From assembly GCF_048773025.1 (NCBI RefSeq), contig NC_133545.1:83264501-83328500 (forward strand): a stretch of 64,000 nucleotides of DNA, written 5' to 3'. The stretch's first letter is position 1, and every line of letters starts with the position of its first letter. Below the pieces are notes generated by a model. It made no database searches and was not told the DNA's origin. It saw only the letters and a list, made by a program, of their open reading frames with translations. Both the position numbers and the translations under genes were made by a program. This stretch comes from Camelus bactrianus. Lineage: Eukaryota > Chordata > Mammalia > Artiodactyla > Camelidae. Shown in pieces: positions 23,251-42,560 of the stretch.

Positions 23251-23508
23251 AAGACACCCCACGCCAGCAGCACGTTCAGAAAATAGAGCTTAGTTTGTTC
23301 CATGTGCTCATTTCATTACATCTTGAACCGGGTGTGGGTGGGGGAGTGCTGGTCCGCACAGACAGGGCTCCCACTTGGGGGGAGTGGGGACTAGGGGCAG
23401 GAGGGCATCTTCCACATGAAAACGTCCAGGGACCAAGGACATCCATAGGGTATGGCTTGAACAGCACCCCCATTTCCAAGGAGTGGAAGTAGGGGCCGAC
23501 TGACAGGG

Positions 23509-31374
<7,866 letters not shown>

Positions 31375-31734
31375 CCTGGCGGCGCCCCGAGAGGGCAGCG
31401 GGGAACTGAGCGGAAGCCGGAAGGAAGCGGGAGGAAGCCCACTGACAGGGGAAGTGGCGCCAGGCTCCACTCAAAGAGTCAGGCCCCGCCCCATGCAAAT
31501 TAGATCTCCGGGTAGATCCCCGCCCCTGGGCCGCTCCCAGCCAGTTGGCGGTCCCGGCGCCCGAGGCCCCGCCTCTATGCAAATAGAGCCAGAGTCCACG
31601 CCTTTTATTTAAATTACTCTCGCGGTCCCTTTCCATTCTTGGGACCACCCGGGAGGAGAGACCCGAGTCGGGGTCGGGGGTAAAAGGGCTGAGAGTGGGA
31701 CCTGGGAGGGAGGAGGTGGGATGTTGGGGAAACC

Positions 31735-31895
31735 TCCTCGGCGCGGGTTTGGGGGCTCCGTCCTCAGAGGGCGTGGGGGTTGGGGAGTCGCTGTGGGTGG
31801 TGTCAGGGGATCCGTCCTCAGCGGGGATGGGGGTCGTCGGTCCTTGGCGGATGGGAGGGGATCGGTTCTCAGCAGGAGGGGGGTATCGGCCCCAG
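31735..31895. repeat. G-rich degenerate minisatellite upstream of POLM
   Basis: About three units of roughly 50 bp contain GGGG(A/C)TC(C)GTCCTCAG and GCGGGGATGGGGG-like text. Closely spaced G-runs on the + strand could form G-quadruplexes. About 360-520 bp upstream of the POLM start codon. Confidence 0.55.
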
Positions 31896-32104
31896 CCCCT
31901 GCTATTCGCCCCCTCTGACTCGGTCGGACGGCACCAGGGCCGTCGGGCTGGTGGCCTGCCGACATCTGGCGGCGCGGGGTCCCTGGACCGCCCGCGTTGG
32001 GCAGACGCGCGAGCTTGGAACGTGCTGGTGCAGCGGCCGCTTCAAACCCAAGGAAAGGGTTTTCAGCCGGATGGCGTTGGGACGACTGGCCAACCACTTG
32101 GAAA

Positions 32105-32745
32105 AATAGAAATTGGCTCCCTCCCTCACTGCTTGACACCAAAATAAAATCCAGATGGAGCAAACATTCAAATATAAAAAAGAAACAAAAAATGTACTGG
32201 GGAGTCGATGAATGCTTTTATAGCCTTAAGCATCACAATAAACCTGGAAACACTGAAGGAAACGAATGAGAAACTTGACTACGTACAAATTTCAAATGTG
32301 TTGGAAATTTTAAATTAAAAAGCAAACCGGGGCGGGGAGGGAATGTGACACATTTTGAAATTAAACCTAATCCCTGTAATTAAGAAATTGTCCACAGAGA
32401 AATAAGAAAAAGACAATGAACTAGTGGAAAGATTGGCAAGAACACCAGTAGGCAATTTACAGAAGAAATACTACTCAATAAACATAGCAGATCACCTGAC
32501 CTGTCAATCGTTAGGCAAGGGCAAATTTAAAAGGGTGCCTTCACCTGTCACTTAGCCAATGTTTACAAAATTGATCACACCTGTCAAAGGTGTGTGGGAA
32601 TTGGCAGTTTGTAGGAGGGACTTTTTGGAAGCCAGTTTGGCAACCATATCCAACAAAATGACAACAAAAATCACACTCAGCAATGGCTTTTCCAAGAATG
32701 GTATTGCCTTGAACCCCTAGATCAGGTTGGGAAAGCTGACATCTT
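32105..32745 (+). mobile_element. Old LINE-1 ORF2 3' fragment
   Basis: GACACCAAAATAAAATCCAG, TATAGCCTTAAGCATCACAAT, GAGAAACTTGACTACGTAC and TTTGGAAGCCAGTTTGGCAACC follow L1 ORF2 order. Strongly decayed. Confidence 0.75.
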
Positions 32746-33206
32746 GACAATATTGAGTGTCCTTGTGTGTCTCACCTATTTTCAGGCACTATATTTTGGA
32801 GTCTCTGTTACACCCTGTGGCCTCTGTTCCCACCACTCTCCTCATTCTTCTGCCCCGGCAGCCCTTCTCTCAGTGGGTACAGGGCTGTGGGAGGCAGATG
32901 CCTCTCGGCGACCACACCTGCTCCCAGTCTGACCTCCTGGGCCCTGGACACACACTCGGAAGACAGGAGGCCAGGGCTTGGATTGTGGCCCCTTTCTCAT
33001 TCCCCACGCTCATTTCTCCTCCTACCAGCAGGGAAGGGGGAGCTCTCAGGGTTTCTGTAAGGGGTTGGAGCTTAGTTCCCCGTCTGTGGGTTCTGCCTCT
33101 CCTCAGAGCGGTCTATTCCCTGAAACCGTTTCCATTCCTCTTAGTGTACTCTGTCTCCATCTCGGGCACCTGAGTTCTCTCAATGACCCATTACACCTGA
33201 ATACTT
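32746..33206. other. Unclassified unique sequence between two L1 copies
   Basis: GC-moderate text with no recognisable gene, RNA or repeat. Confidence 0.4.
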
Positions 33207-33221
33207 AAAACACTGGGCAAC

Positions 33222-33964
33222 CCTCCTACACTGTTGGTGGGAATGTAGTTTGGTGCAGCCATTATGGAAGACAATATGGAGATTCCTCAAAAAACTAAAA
33301 ATAGACTTAATATGATCCAGCAAACACACTCCTGGGCATATATCCAGAGGGAACTCTAATTTGAAAAGATACATGCACCCCAATATTCACAGCAGCACGA
33401 TTTACAGTAGCCAAGACATGGAAGCAACCTAAATGTCCATCAACAGATGACTGGATAAAGAAGTTGTGGTGTATTTATATAATGGAATACTACTCAGCCA
33501 TAAAAAAGAATAAAATAATGCCATTTACAGCAACATGGATGGACCTGGAGATCATCATTCTAAGTGAAGTAAACCAGAAGAAGAAAGAAAAATAACATAT
33601 GATATCATTTATATGTAGAAGCTAAAAAAAAAAAAGACACAAATGAACTTATTTACAAAACAGAAACAGACCCACAGACATAGAAAAAGAATTTATGGTT
33701 ACCACAGGGGAAAGGGGGTGGAAAGGGATAAATTGGGAGTTTGAGACTGCCAGATACTACTATATATAAAATAGATATATAAGTTTCTTTTGTACAGCAC
33801 GTGGAATTATATTCAGTATCTTGTAGTAACCTTTAATGAAAAATAATATGAAAATGAATATATGTATGTTTATGGATGATTGAGACTGAAACATTACTCT
33901 TTGCACCAGAAATTGACACGTTGTAAACTAACTATATTTCAGTCAAAAAAAAAAAAAAAAAAAA
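33222..33964 (+). mobile_element. LINE-1 3' end with poly(A) tail
   Basis: CCCTCCTACACTGTTGGTGG, GGAAGCAACCTAAATGTCCATC, ATGGAATACTACTCAGCCAT, then the 3' UTR and a run of about 20 A. Flanks AAAACACTGGGCAAC (33207-33221) and AAAACCACTGCGCAAC (33961-33976) are a near-perfect target duplication, so this copy is moderately young. Confidence 0.92.
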
Positions 33965-33976
33965 CCACTGCGCAAC

Positions 33977-34780
33977 TTGCAAAAATGAGGAACACAGGGC
34001 TTTCCACAAGCCGAGGGAGGTTTTGTGAGGGAAGGGTGACCTTCAGTGCCCACTGAGCAGTGGGCAAGGCCACTGCACTGATGGATGGCATGCCCCTCAC
34101 TTCTCCTCACTGGACCACCTGATCACCGTCCAGCCAGCTGGGAAGCTCTCTATTGCCAATAAACCTGGCTTGGGGTTCTCCGGGATCTAAGTCCCCAGCG
34201 TCCTGCTGCACATGTGAGACCACAGCCAAAAAAGAATTATTTTGTGGGGAAGTGAGATATCAGAGGCTGTGCAGATGACCCCCTGGCTGGGCCCTTTCGG
34301 CTGGCCTGAGGGTTGCAGTCCGCCCCCGTGTTCCGCACTGTGGCTATCTCATACTGGGTTTTGGATTTGTTATACCCAGATGTATGAGCTTGCATTTTTC
34401 CAAGATGAATCTCATCTGGCCATTTCCTGTTCCCACTTCCAGTTCAGAAAGGCCCCTGGGGCTGATTTTTCAGTCCTCATGACCTTCGCCAAACCTCCCC
34501 GTGGAGCATCTTCTTTGAAGTTCGCTTCAGTGCTGTTGGTGCCTGTCCTTGGCCTGTGGGGCCAGGACTCAGCCCTGGCCCTGGGGCCCAGCACCCCCGC
34601 CAGTTCCTGTCTCCTGTGGGCTATTTGCCAGCAGCATTCCGGAGAGTGTGTGGTCAGACCTTGGATGCTGCTGGTCTACAGCTCCTGAGGGCCACTGGCC
34701 CAAAGCTCTGGCCTCTCGTGCTGGCCCTGGGCCTTCCTGAGCCATCCACCCCCTCACCATGGGTTTGGACTATACCTGGT
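33977..34780. other. Intergenic sequence without a gene call
   Basis: Near 34158, GCCAATAAACCTGGCTTGGGG could be the poly(A) site of an old LTR fragment, too weak to call. Open frames around 34242-34933 are GC-rich and show no recognisable protein. Confidence 0.35.
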
Positions 34781-34782
34781 GT

Positions 34783-35201
34783 ATTGTCAGCTCGGGTGGA
34801 CACAACAAAACACCACAGACAGGACAGCTTAAACAACAGAAGCTGCTTTCTCATTGTTCTAGAGGCCGGAAATCCAGGCTCATGGTCCTGGCAAGGCAGG
34901 TTTTGTTTGGAGGCTTTCTCTGTTGGCTTGTAGGCGGAGCCATCTCGCTGCGTGCCCGCACAACCTCTTTGTGTGCTACCCGAGAAAGGCGGGGGGTGGA
35001 CGGGGGAGGCAGGAAGGAGGGAGAGGGACTGAGAGAGAGACCTTCCTCTTCTTATAAGGCCACCAGTCCTGTGGATTAGGACCCACTCTTACAACCTCAT
35101 TTAACTTTATCACCTCCTATAAACCCTTTCTCCAAAGACAGTCACATTGGGGGTTAGGGCTTCAACATATGAATTTGGGGGAACACAATTCAGTCCACAA
35201 T
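34783..35201 (-). repeat. MaLR-type LTR (MST-like), reverse
   Basis: Reverse LTR text: CACCACAGACAGGACAGCTTAAACAACAG, CCATCTCGCTGCGTGC and GGGGTTAGGGCTTCAACATATGAATTTGG...CAATTCAGTCCACA. Gene-free LTR fossil of the ERVL-MaLR group. Confidence 0.8.
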
Positions 35202-35212
35202 ATATTTGGTAT

Positions 35213-35655
35213 ATTTGGTCCCATGGCTGCTGTAACAAATTACCACAAACTGAGCAGCTTAAAACGACAGAAATCTATCCTCTCCCAGTTCTGAAGGCCA
35301 GAAGTCTAAGCTCCAGGGGTGGGCAGGGCTGTGCTCCTTCTGGAAAGCTCTAGGGGAGGAGCCTTCCCATCTGTTCCTGCCGCAAGTGGCTCCTGGCATC
35401 CGTGGGCTTGTGGATGCGTCCCTCCGATCTCTGTCCCACCTCCAGTGGCCGCCTTCTCTTTGTCCTTCCCCCTTTCTTAGGAAGGAGTCACCGGTCAATG
35501 GACTGAAGGCCCATCTTTTATTCAGGATGACCTCATCTTGAAATTCTTATCTTAATCACACCTGCAAAGACCTTTATGGCAAATATGGTCACAGTCTGAG
35601 ATTCCAGATGGGCATAAATAGGGGGGCAGGGAGCATCATTCAACCCACTACCCTG
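35213..35655 (-). repeat. MaLR-type LTR (MLT1/MST-like), reverse
   Basis: GGCTGCTGTAACAAATTACCAC, GAGCAGCTTAAAACGACAGAAAT, GGATGACCTCATCTTGAAATTC and CATCATTCAACCCACTA follow the reverse MaLR LTR order. Adjacent to and in the same orientation as the LTR on its left. Confidence 0.75.
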
Positions 35656-35929
35656 AGTCCATCACTCTGACCCAGGCTCAGCTCTGAACTCTGCTGATGG
35701 TCTCCATGACCAGGGCCGGGAGGCCAAACTTCCCTGATCTGCAAAGATCCGTCAAAGCTGCAGTGTTCAGTTTAGGACAGGAGCAGATGTGCTAGTGTTG
35801 GGGACTGTGGCTTGCCATGGGCTTGGCAGGTTACGTAACAAAAAGAGATGCTTTATTTTTGAGAAACCATGCTGCCTTTTCAGGAGGAGGTGGGTCCCTC
35901 TGATTGTTGGGTGGTGTCTATGTCCATTC
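35656..35929. other. Unclassified spacer between LTRs
   Basis: No gene or repeat recognised. Confidence 0.35.
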
Positions 35930-36245
35930 GGGCCACTGGAACACATACCAGAGGCTGGGTGACTTGTAAAAGAACAGGCCTTTCTTTCTTATAGTTTTGG
36001 AGGCTGGAAGTGTCAAATCAGGGTGCTGGCAGATCCGGGGCGGGTGAGGGCGCTCTTCCAAGTTGCAGACTTCCTGCTGTGTCCTCATATGTCCTAAGGG
36101 TGAGACCTGGCACCTCTTTTATAAGGGCACTAATCCCACATCGGAGGGCTCCACCCTCATAGCCCAATCACCCCCTAAAGCCCCCACCTCCTAACACCAG
36201 CACCTGGGCCATCAGGGTTCCAACCTGGGAACTCAGGGGCGCACA
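35930..36245 (-). repeat. MaLR-type LTR, reverse, third of a row
   Basis: CATTCGGGCCACTGGAACACATACC, GAGGCTGGGTGACTTGTAAA, AGTTTTGGAGGCTGGAAGTG, ATAAGGGCACTAATCCCA and AGGGTTCCAACC match reverse MST-like LTR text. Confidence 0.7.
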
Positions 36246-37030
36246 GATGAGCTCTGTGTAAGACAGAGGTGGGGGAATTGGAGGCCTGGGGCGAGATCTG
36301 GAGTGGGAAGACCGGGCCAAGGGGCGGAGAAGGATCCCTGACTCCCTCCCGCCGTGGGGACTTGGCCAGAGAATGATGGAGAAGAGATGTGTCCTTAAAA
36401 CGAGGGCTCTTTGCGTTCATTTGTCCAACCAGCCCTGACTCAACATGGTTGGCAATGGACAGGGTAGGGGAGGCGGGGTCAGGGGTCTGGAAGAAGTACA
36501 AGAGGGATGACTGCTGGCCCAAACGCTATCACAAATTGACACAATTGTCTACTCTTTCCACCACCAGTAATTCTATTGATATTAACGCAGAATATAACAT
36601 TATCACAACCTTGAATGAACAGACCCAATGTCACTAGGTATTTTCCCATTTGCTACCATTATCATTGAAAGAAAACATAGATATGACCATAAGGAGGTCC
36701 AGTTTATTGGCTTCAAGGAGGACCCTGGGCTGGAAAGTTCGGCTGAATGCCCAAGGTTGTCCTGGACGGTGGTCCAGAGGGTGGAGGGTGCTGAGAGTTC
36801 AGATAGGGAAGCAGCAGGCTGCCCCAGGACACGGGGCAGGTCAAGGTCAGAGTCCATCCTTCCCTGGAGGAAGGTGGGACAGGGATTGTGGTAGCAGCTC
36901 AGGAGGGTGTCCATGGTCAGGGCCCCGTGTGGATGGAAAGGGATGGGACCTGACTGCAGGGGAAGGGGGAGGCCCGGTCAGTACAACCACTGATGTTTAT
37001 GGAGGGCTTGGTACAAGGCTTGACATTTGT
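36246..37030. other. Intergenic unique sequence
   Basis: No gene or clear repeat. GC-rich open frames (for example around 36650-37180) show no recognisable protein. Confidence 0.35.
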
Positions 37031-37150
37031 TCTGTTACGTTTATATTCTCTTACCTTATTTCCCCCATTTCACAGATGGAAAAACTGAGACTTAGCACCC
37101 AAGTACTCCTTCCAAGGTTACAGCGCACACAGAGTCACAACTCTGATTTA
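37031..37150. repeat. MIR-like fragment
   Basis: CCCATTTCACAGATGGAAAAACTGAGACTTAG followed by AAGGTTACAGCGCAC: reverse MIR core text. Confidence 0.55.
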
Positions 37151-37194
37151 AATACCGACTGTCTGTCTCTCAACCATTAACTCAACACAATCGT

Positions 37195-37320
37195 GTTGTG
37201 TGCCTAGCTCTGCTCTAAGTGCAGGGAGTAGAGTGTACCAGACATACAGAAACCCCTGCCTCCACTGAAATTTTTGTAGAGGCAAGACAGATAGACCAAT
37301 AAAGAGAACGCACACTGTGC
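37195..37320 (+). repeat. Ancient L2-like fragment
   Basis: TGTGCCTAGCTCTGCTCTAAGTGCAGG...ACAGATAGACCAATAAA resembles the widespread L2-type 3'-end text. Confidence 0.45.
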
Positions 37321-37394
37321 CCGGCGGTGCCACGGGGCGTAGCAGGCATGGCGGCACGAATCCCTCCCACATGCACACACTTTTCCAATCGTGC

Positions 37395-37645
37395 CTCTGA
37401 TGCTCTCCCTGGCAAGAGGTGGGGTCTAGTCCCCTCCTCTTAATTCATTGCCCTGGGACATGCTCTGACCAACAGGATGCAGCAGAAGCAACATTGTGGG
37501 ACCTCTGGGCTTAGCCTGACGAGAGCTTGCAGCTTCCATTCTGCCCTCTTGGAAGACAGCTGCCACAGAAAGAAGCCTGGGCTGGACTATGGGTGATGAG
37601 AGTCACGTGAACAGAGAACCAAGATGCCCGCGGGCTGCAATTCTA
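37395..37645 (+). repeat. Probable MLT1-type LTR fragment
   Basis: CATGCTCTGACCAACAGGATGCAGCAGAAG, GGGCTTAGCCTGACGAGAGCTTGCAGC and GCCTGGGCTGGACTATGGGTGATGAG resemble forward MLT1 internal LTR text. Old and partial. Confidence 0.5.
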
Positions 37646-38594
37646 GGGGAAGGGGACATCTGAGTGATGACCTCTCTGGGGTAAGGTGAGCCCACTTGGG
37701 ATCTGGGTGAAATGTCTCGCAGAGGGAGCAGTGAGGCTGTGTCAGGCTCTTCCAAGTAAGAACAAGGAGCTGTGTGGCTGGTGTGGAGTGGGCGGGGGGG
37801 GGGGGGGGGCGCAGGACGGGATGCCCGTCAGCCACTGAAAGGACTTTGACTTTTACCCAGAACTTTGAACAGAGGGCGGATGTGATCCCACTCAGCTTTC
37901 ACAAGACCCCCCACTGCCGCCCCGCTGTTGTCTGGAGAGCAGATGGAGGGGCAAGGGCAGAAGCCAGGAGACCCCTCTGAGCCTGGCGGAGTAGAGGGTG
38001 ACTGGACCAGGGTGAAGTGTGTGAGTAGAACAGACCAGACTGGTTAGTGGGTCAGATCTGGCTGCCTGAGAGAAAGAGGAGGGATTTGCTCCAGCCACAG
38101 GAAGGCTGCGATTGCCATGCCTTGAGATGGGGCAGCCTGTGGGGAGCCCAGGAGTGGGGCTGCAAACAGGTCCCCTGAGATGCCGTAGAAACCAAGGTGA
38201 GAATCCAGCCTGACAGCCGCGGCCAGCACCCTGGGAGGGGCACGGTCTACAGCTACAAGCAGGGGACCGCCAGTGGCGAGCAGATCACCCAGGAGAGAGC
38301 ACAGATGCAGAAGACGTGCAAGCACTGAGCCTGGGGCTCCCCCACATGAGAGGCTGGAGACTGTCCCCAGGGCAGAGGGGAGACTGGGCAGGACGGGGTC
38401 CAAGTGGAAAGGCTTTCAAAGAGGAAGACTTGAGCCATTATATCAGGTGCCTGACAGGTCACTTAAGATGAGGACCGAGGGGCAACTGGGTCGCTGGGGT
38501 TGACCGAGTTCTGGTGGTGACTGAAGGTTGGTCCTCTCCTCGTCTCCTCCAGATGCCCTTCAACATCCATCTTCTTCAAGGTGATGCAGGGCTT
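37646..38594. other. Intergenic, ancient repeat relics and a poly(G) run
   Basis: A G-rich run lies at 37791-37809. The text TGAAAGGACTTTGACTTTTACC...GGGCGGATGTGATCCCACTC around 37835-37900 is like the relic at 15300-15370. No gene seen. Confidence 0.4.
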
Positions 38595-38755
38595 CTGTTG
38601 CCAGTTATTTAAGTCACTTACCTGACCTCAGCCCCAGTCTCCTCATCTGTAAGCAGGAGTGCTAAGCCGCCCTCCACAGGGCTGATGAGCAAACTCAGTG
38701 AGAACTGACATTTAAGAAACACACCGGTCAATCACAGCACCTAAGCCTTAGTTGG
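38595..38755 (+). repeat. MIR-like fragment
   Basis: CAGTTATTTAAGTCACTTACCTGACCTCAG...TCTCCTCATCTGTAAGCAGG...AGGGCTGATGAG: forward MIR order. Confidence 0.6.
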
Positions 38756-39159
38756 ATCCTGAGTCAAACCAATAAATGTAAAAAACGAAAATGTATGCGG
38801 CGACTGGGGAAGTGGGCACCCTGATGGATGTTAATATTGAATATTAAAAGAATCATGGCTGAGAGTAATAATAGGTTCTGTTAGAGCAAGAACGAGAGGC
38901 AGGCAGAGGGAGTCCTTTCTTTTAAAAAATACACAGTGAACTATTTCCTGGTAAAATCATATGATGTCTGGGATTTGCTTCAAAAATATGTTGAGGTGGA
39001 GGAAAGAGTGAGACACAGGCGTAACAAGATGGGCCTGGAGTTGATAGCTTCAGTGCCGGAGACATTCGGCGTATCACCTCTCCATGCCTGCATATGTTGG
39101 AGATTTCAATAATAAAATGGTTTTCAAGCATGTGCGCGCGTACACACAGTGAGAACAGT
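38756..39159. other. Intergenic AT-richer sequence
   Basis: No gene or identified repeat. The end of the block, TTGGAGATTTCAATAATAAAATGG, is AT-rich. Confidence 0.35.
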
Positions 39160-39330
39160 GCTCTCTGCCAAGAGCAGTTCTAAGCACTTTACATGTGTCG
39201 GCTCATTGATGCCCAGGACATTCCTGTCAGTGGAGGACATCCTTCTTCCCATCTTGCTGCAGAGGAGAGAAGAGTCACAGAGAGGTCGAGTGACTTGCCC
39301 AAGGTTGCACAGCTGGTGAACAGCAGTGTT
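39160..39330. repeat. MIR/L2-like fragment
   Basis: TCTAAGCACTTTACATGTGTCGGCTCATT and GAGTGACTTGCCCAAGGTTGCACAGCTGG are classic ancient mammalian repeat text. Confidence 0.6.
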
Positions 39331-39569
39331 GGGATGCTTTCGTGGAAAAACACCCCTGCATTTTCCTTTCCTATCACACTACACTTCTGATACCCGATGT
39401 GTGGGTTTCCACACCCAGCTGGGTGATCTAAGTTCAACGCAACTCTGACACTGACTAGAGTTAGTACAGGGTTCAGTTCCCTCCCTCCCCAGCCCCACTT
39501 CAGATGCCAACCTCAAGTCTGAGTTTCTGCCTGTGCTTCTGACGCATCAGCTGTAAGTTGAGGTTCCCA
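39331..39569. other. Short intergenic spacer
   Basis: No feature seen. Confidence 0.3.
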
Positions 39570-40190
39570 TTAACCCCCCACCCCCGATTTGATAATTTGT
39601 TAGAACAGTTCATAGGACTCAGGACAACAGTTTCCCTAATAGATTACCAGCTTGTTACAAAGCATATTGAGGATATAAATGAACAGCTGGATGAAGAGAC
39701 ACCCAGGGTGAGGTCCGGAGGAGTCCTGAGCACAGGAGCTTCTGTCCCCGGGGAGCTGGGGTGAGCCCCCCTCACGTGGATGTGTGCACCAAACAGAAGC
39801 TCTCCAAATCCTGATGATCCATCATTAACTCCATCTCCAGCCCCCGCTCCTTGTCCCACAGGATGGTGGGGCAGGGCTGAAAGTTCCAAGCTCCTAATCA
39901 CGACTTGAACTTTCTGGTAACCAGCCCCAAATCCTGAAGCCATCAGGAGCCCACTCAGACTCACAGAATTAGAACAAAAGTTCCTCCTTTGACCCACGAA
40001 ATTCCAGGGGATTTAGAAGCTCTGTGTCAGGACCTTGGTTCAAAGACCAAATATTGGAACAGAAAATGTTCCTAGTGCTCGTATCACTTAGGAAATTCCA
40101 GGGGATTTAGGAGCTCTGTGCCAGGAACCCAGGGCAGAGACCAATGCATTTTTTTTTTTTCTGTAATTTCACAGATGTGAACCAGCGAGC
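39570..40190. repeat. Old LTR-like repeat, family unassigned, with an internal duplication
   Basis: GTTAGAACAGTTCATAGGACTCAGG, AGCTTGTTACAAAGCATATTGAGG, GTCCCACAGGATGGTGGGGCAGG and GAAATTCCAGGGGATTTAG match a dispersed LTR-like repeat I recall but cannot name. The block from GAAATTCCAGGGGATTTAG to AGACCAA occurs at about 39999 and again at about 40092. Confidence 0.45.
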
Positions 40191-40501
40191 CCAGCTCTAT
40201 CACAGACCTCCTGGTCTAAGTGCTTCCAAAACTCCCCACTGATTATGTAACAAACTGTTACTTGTTCCCTCTGGCAGGTCGGAGGGTCTGAAATTCAGTG
40301 AAAACTTACCATCATCATTTTGTACTCTGCCTACTTGTGTCTTCTAATTTATCTACAATGAGCACACACCACAGGCATAATGAAGAGCTTTGTAATAAGA
40401 AGAGTTTCCCCTAAATCCAGAGCGAGCAGCAGTGAGGCCAGTGGGGGTGCTGGGGTGCAGGGATGGGTGGGAGTCACCCTGAGGCTTCCCAGCCCCCACC
40501 T
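40191..40501. other. Intergenic spacer
   Basis: No gene seen; nothing recognised. Confidence 0.3.
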
Positions 40502-40630
40502 CTGTTTTTTGTTGTTGTTGTTGGGGGGGGGCGGTAATTAGGTTTATTTGTTTATTTTAATGGAGGTACTGGGGACTGAACCCAGGACTTTATGCATGCT
40601 AGGCATACACTCTGCCGCTGATCTTCATCC
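40502..40630 (-). repeat. Camelid tRNA-derived SINE, reverse
   Basis: Reverse-complement text: T-rich tail, TTATTTTAATGGAGGTACTGGGGACTGAACCCAGGAC, GCATGCTAGGCATACACTCTGCCGCTGAT. The tail contains GTTGTTGTTGTTG and a G-run. Confidence 0.9.
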
Positions 40631-42560
40631 TTCCTCGGACACACACACACTTCTGTTTCCAATGGGCCACAGCTGTCAGGATTCCAGACACGGCAGTGAG
40701 GCTGGCAAGGCTGCTGAGTGTCCAGCCCAGCTTGGGCACTCGGGACCAGGCACAGGTATCCGAAATCCCCACAAGAAGCAAAGATTCACTTTGGGGGACG
40801 TGGCATCTCAAGAGGGGGTAGAGCAAAGTGGTCCCCACCGCATCACATCTGATCTTTCATCAAACCTGGAGGGGGTGGGGTCACTCTCCCTGGGTGCATC
40901 TGCCCTTCCCCTCACCCCCTGGTTACTCCCATATCCACACGGCCCTGTTCGTGGCCCTGGTTTCAGGAATGTGTGACCAGCTGTCCACAGGGCAGGACCC
41001 CCCACACTGGTCCACCCAGCCTCCTGCTGTAACTACTCTCCCGTGGACCCCACTTGGATCCCCAGCAATCAGTTCCCAACCAGTAGCCTCACTGACTCCT
41101 CCCTCGTCATCCACCAGGTCCCAGGTCTTGTAGGTCCAGCCCTAGCATCATCCCCATTCGGCATGCCTGCATCCTACGGCCCCTCTGCCCTCCCCACTCA
41201 GCTGCACGAAGCCCCACTGCCCACAATGTGCTCGTCTCCGGCTGCTCCTCTGCAACAGGATCTTCTTCCTTGGCACGTGCAATCCCCTTTCCCTGCAGTG
41301 ACTTGCCTGGCTCATTCCACTTACTCTTTCCTCCAGAAGCCCCCAAGTCCAGGTTGGGTCCCCTGCAGGTCCCCCAGCCCACTGGGCTGTAGCATCTGTC
41401 TCTTCTGCTGGAGAGAAAGCTCCCAGGGCACGGCCTCTCCCTGTGTGGACTCGGGGTGGCCATGCCTGCACAAGGAGTCAGTCTATGAACGCTTTTTCAC
41501 TGGGCAAGTCGGTCTGGCACTACATGCATGCATCTGATTCTTACTGCCATCAGCAAGGGCTTCTTCCCAAGAGATACCCATGGTGCGCCCATGCAGCCTG
41601 GGGCTGGCCCGACCGAGCTCACATCCCCACAGGACACCCTAAGGGCCAGCTTTGGATGCTCATAGGATGGTGATCTCCCAGAATCCAGGTCTTTGGGATT
41701 CTAGACATTGAGTCTGACCCCTTCTCTCTTTGGGATGATGTTAGTACAAAGGACTATCAGAGGGTAATTTAAAAGGGGGTCAGTGTTCCAGCCCTAGGGT
41801 GGATAAGGGCTTGCGTGGTGTGAGCTGGAAGGCAGAACGCATTGCAAAGGCCCCCAGCATGGAACTAGGGGAGAAGAAAGAGGAATCAGCCTGGCAGGAG
41901 GCCACAAAGGGGGCTGTGGTGGCCCTGAGAAATCCCGGGAGGCTGGTGAGAGTGCCAGGTGCAGGAAGGAGCAGCTGCCTGGGACTGAGAAAGTGGAAAA
42001 ATGAGTGTGAACAACTTCTTGGAGAAGCTTGGCTATTAAGAGGAGGATTGGGTTAGAGAGGGCAGGTGCAGATTTCAGCGCTGAGAACTCTGGGCACCGC
42101 AGGGGCCTCGGGGACATCCTGTGCATGCCTCTTAGACGGCAGGAGCTGTGGAGCTGGGAATGCAGCCCTGCTGGGGTCCCCGTCCTCCTGCAGAGCTGGT
42201 CACTGCTCACTGTTTTTGCTGGCTGGGCTTCTGGCTCAGGTCTGCAGACAAACATGCAAGAATGTGAATACCTGACACATGGACTGATTTATAAAATTGC
42301 TGATACCACAATGTGTTTTTAATTCTTATACTTCCCTGGCATGTCATCTCTTACACCTTCCTCTACCCAATACCAGGGTTTTCGTTGTTTTTACACCTTC
42401 CTAAGATCTTAGTGATCTTACCAGATATGAGAATAACATTCTCTGTAGCAGGTTATTATTCCTCGGTATCTAGTATCTCATTCTGCTTTAGTAATGGAAC
42501 TCCTGACATTCAGCAGACGCAAGGCTGTCAGAAAAAAGGCTATACTTCTCAGCTGCCCTA
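40631..42560. other. Intergenic, no gene recognised
   Basis: GC-rich, mostly unique sequence. Open frames such as 41043-41537 and 41794-42255 (minus) are compositionally biased and match no family I know. Confidence 0.4.
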
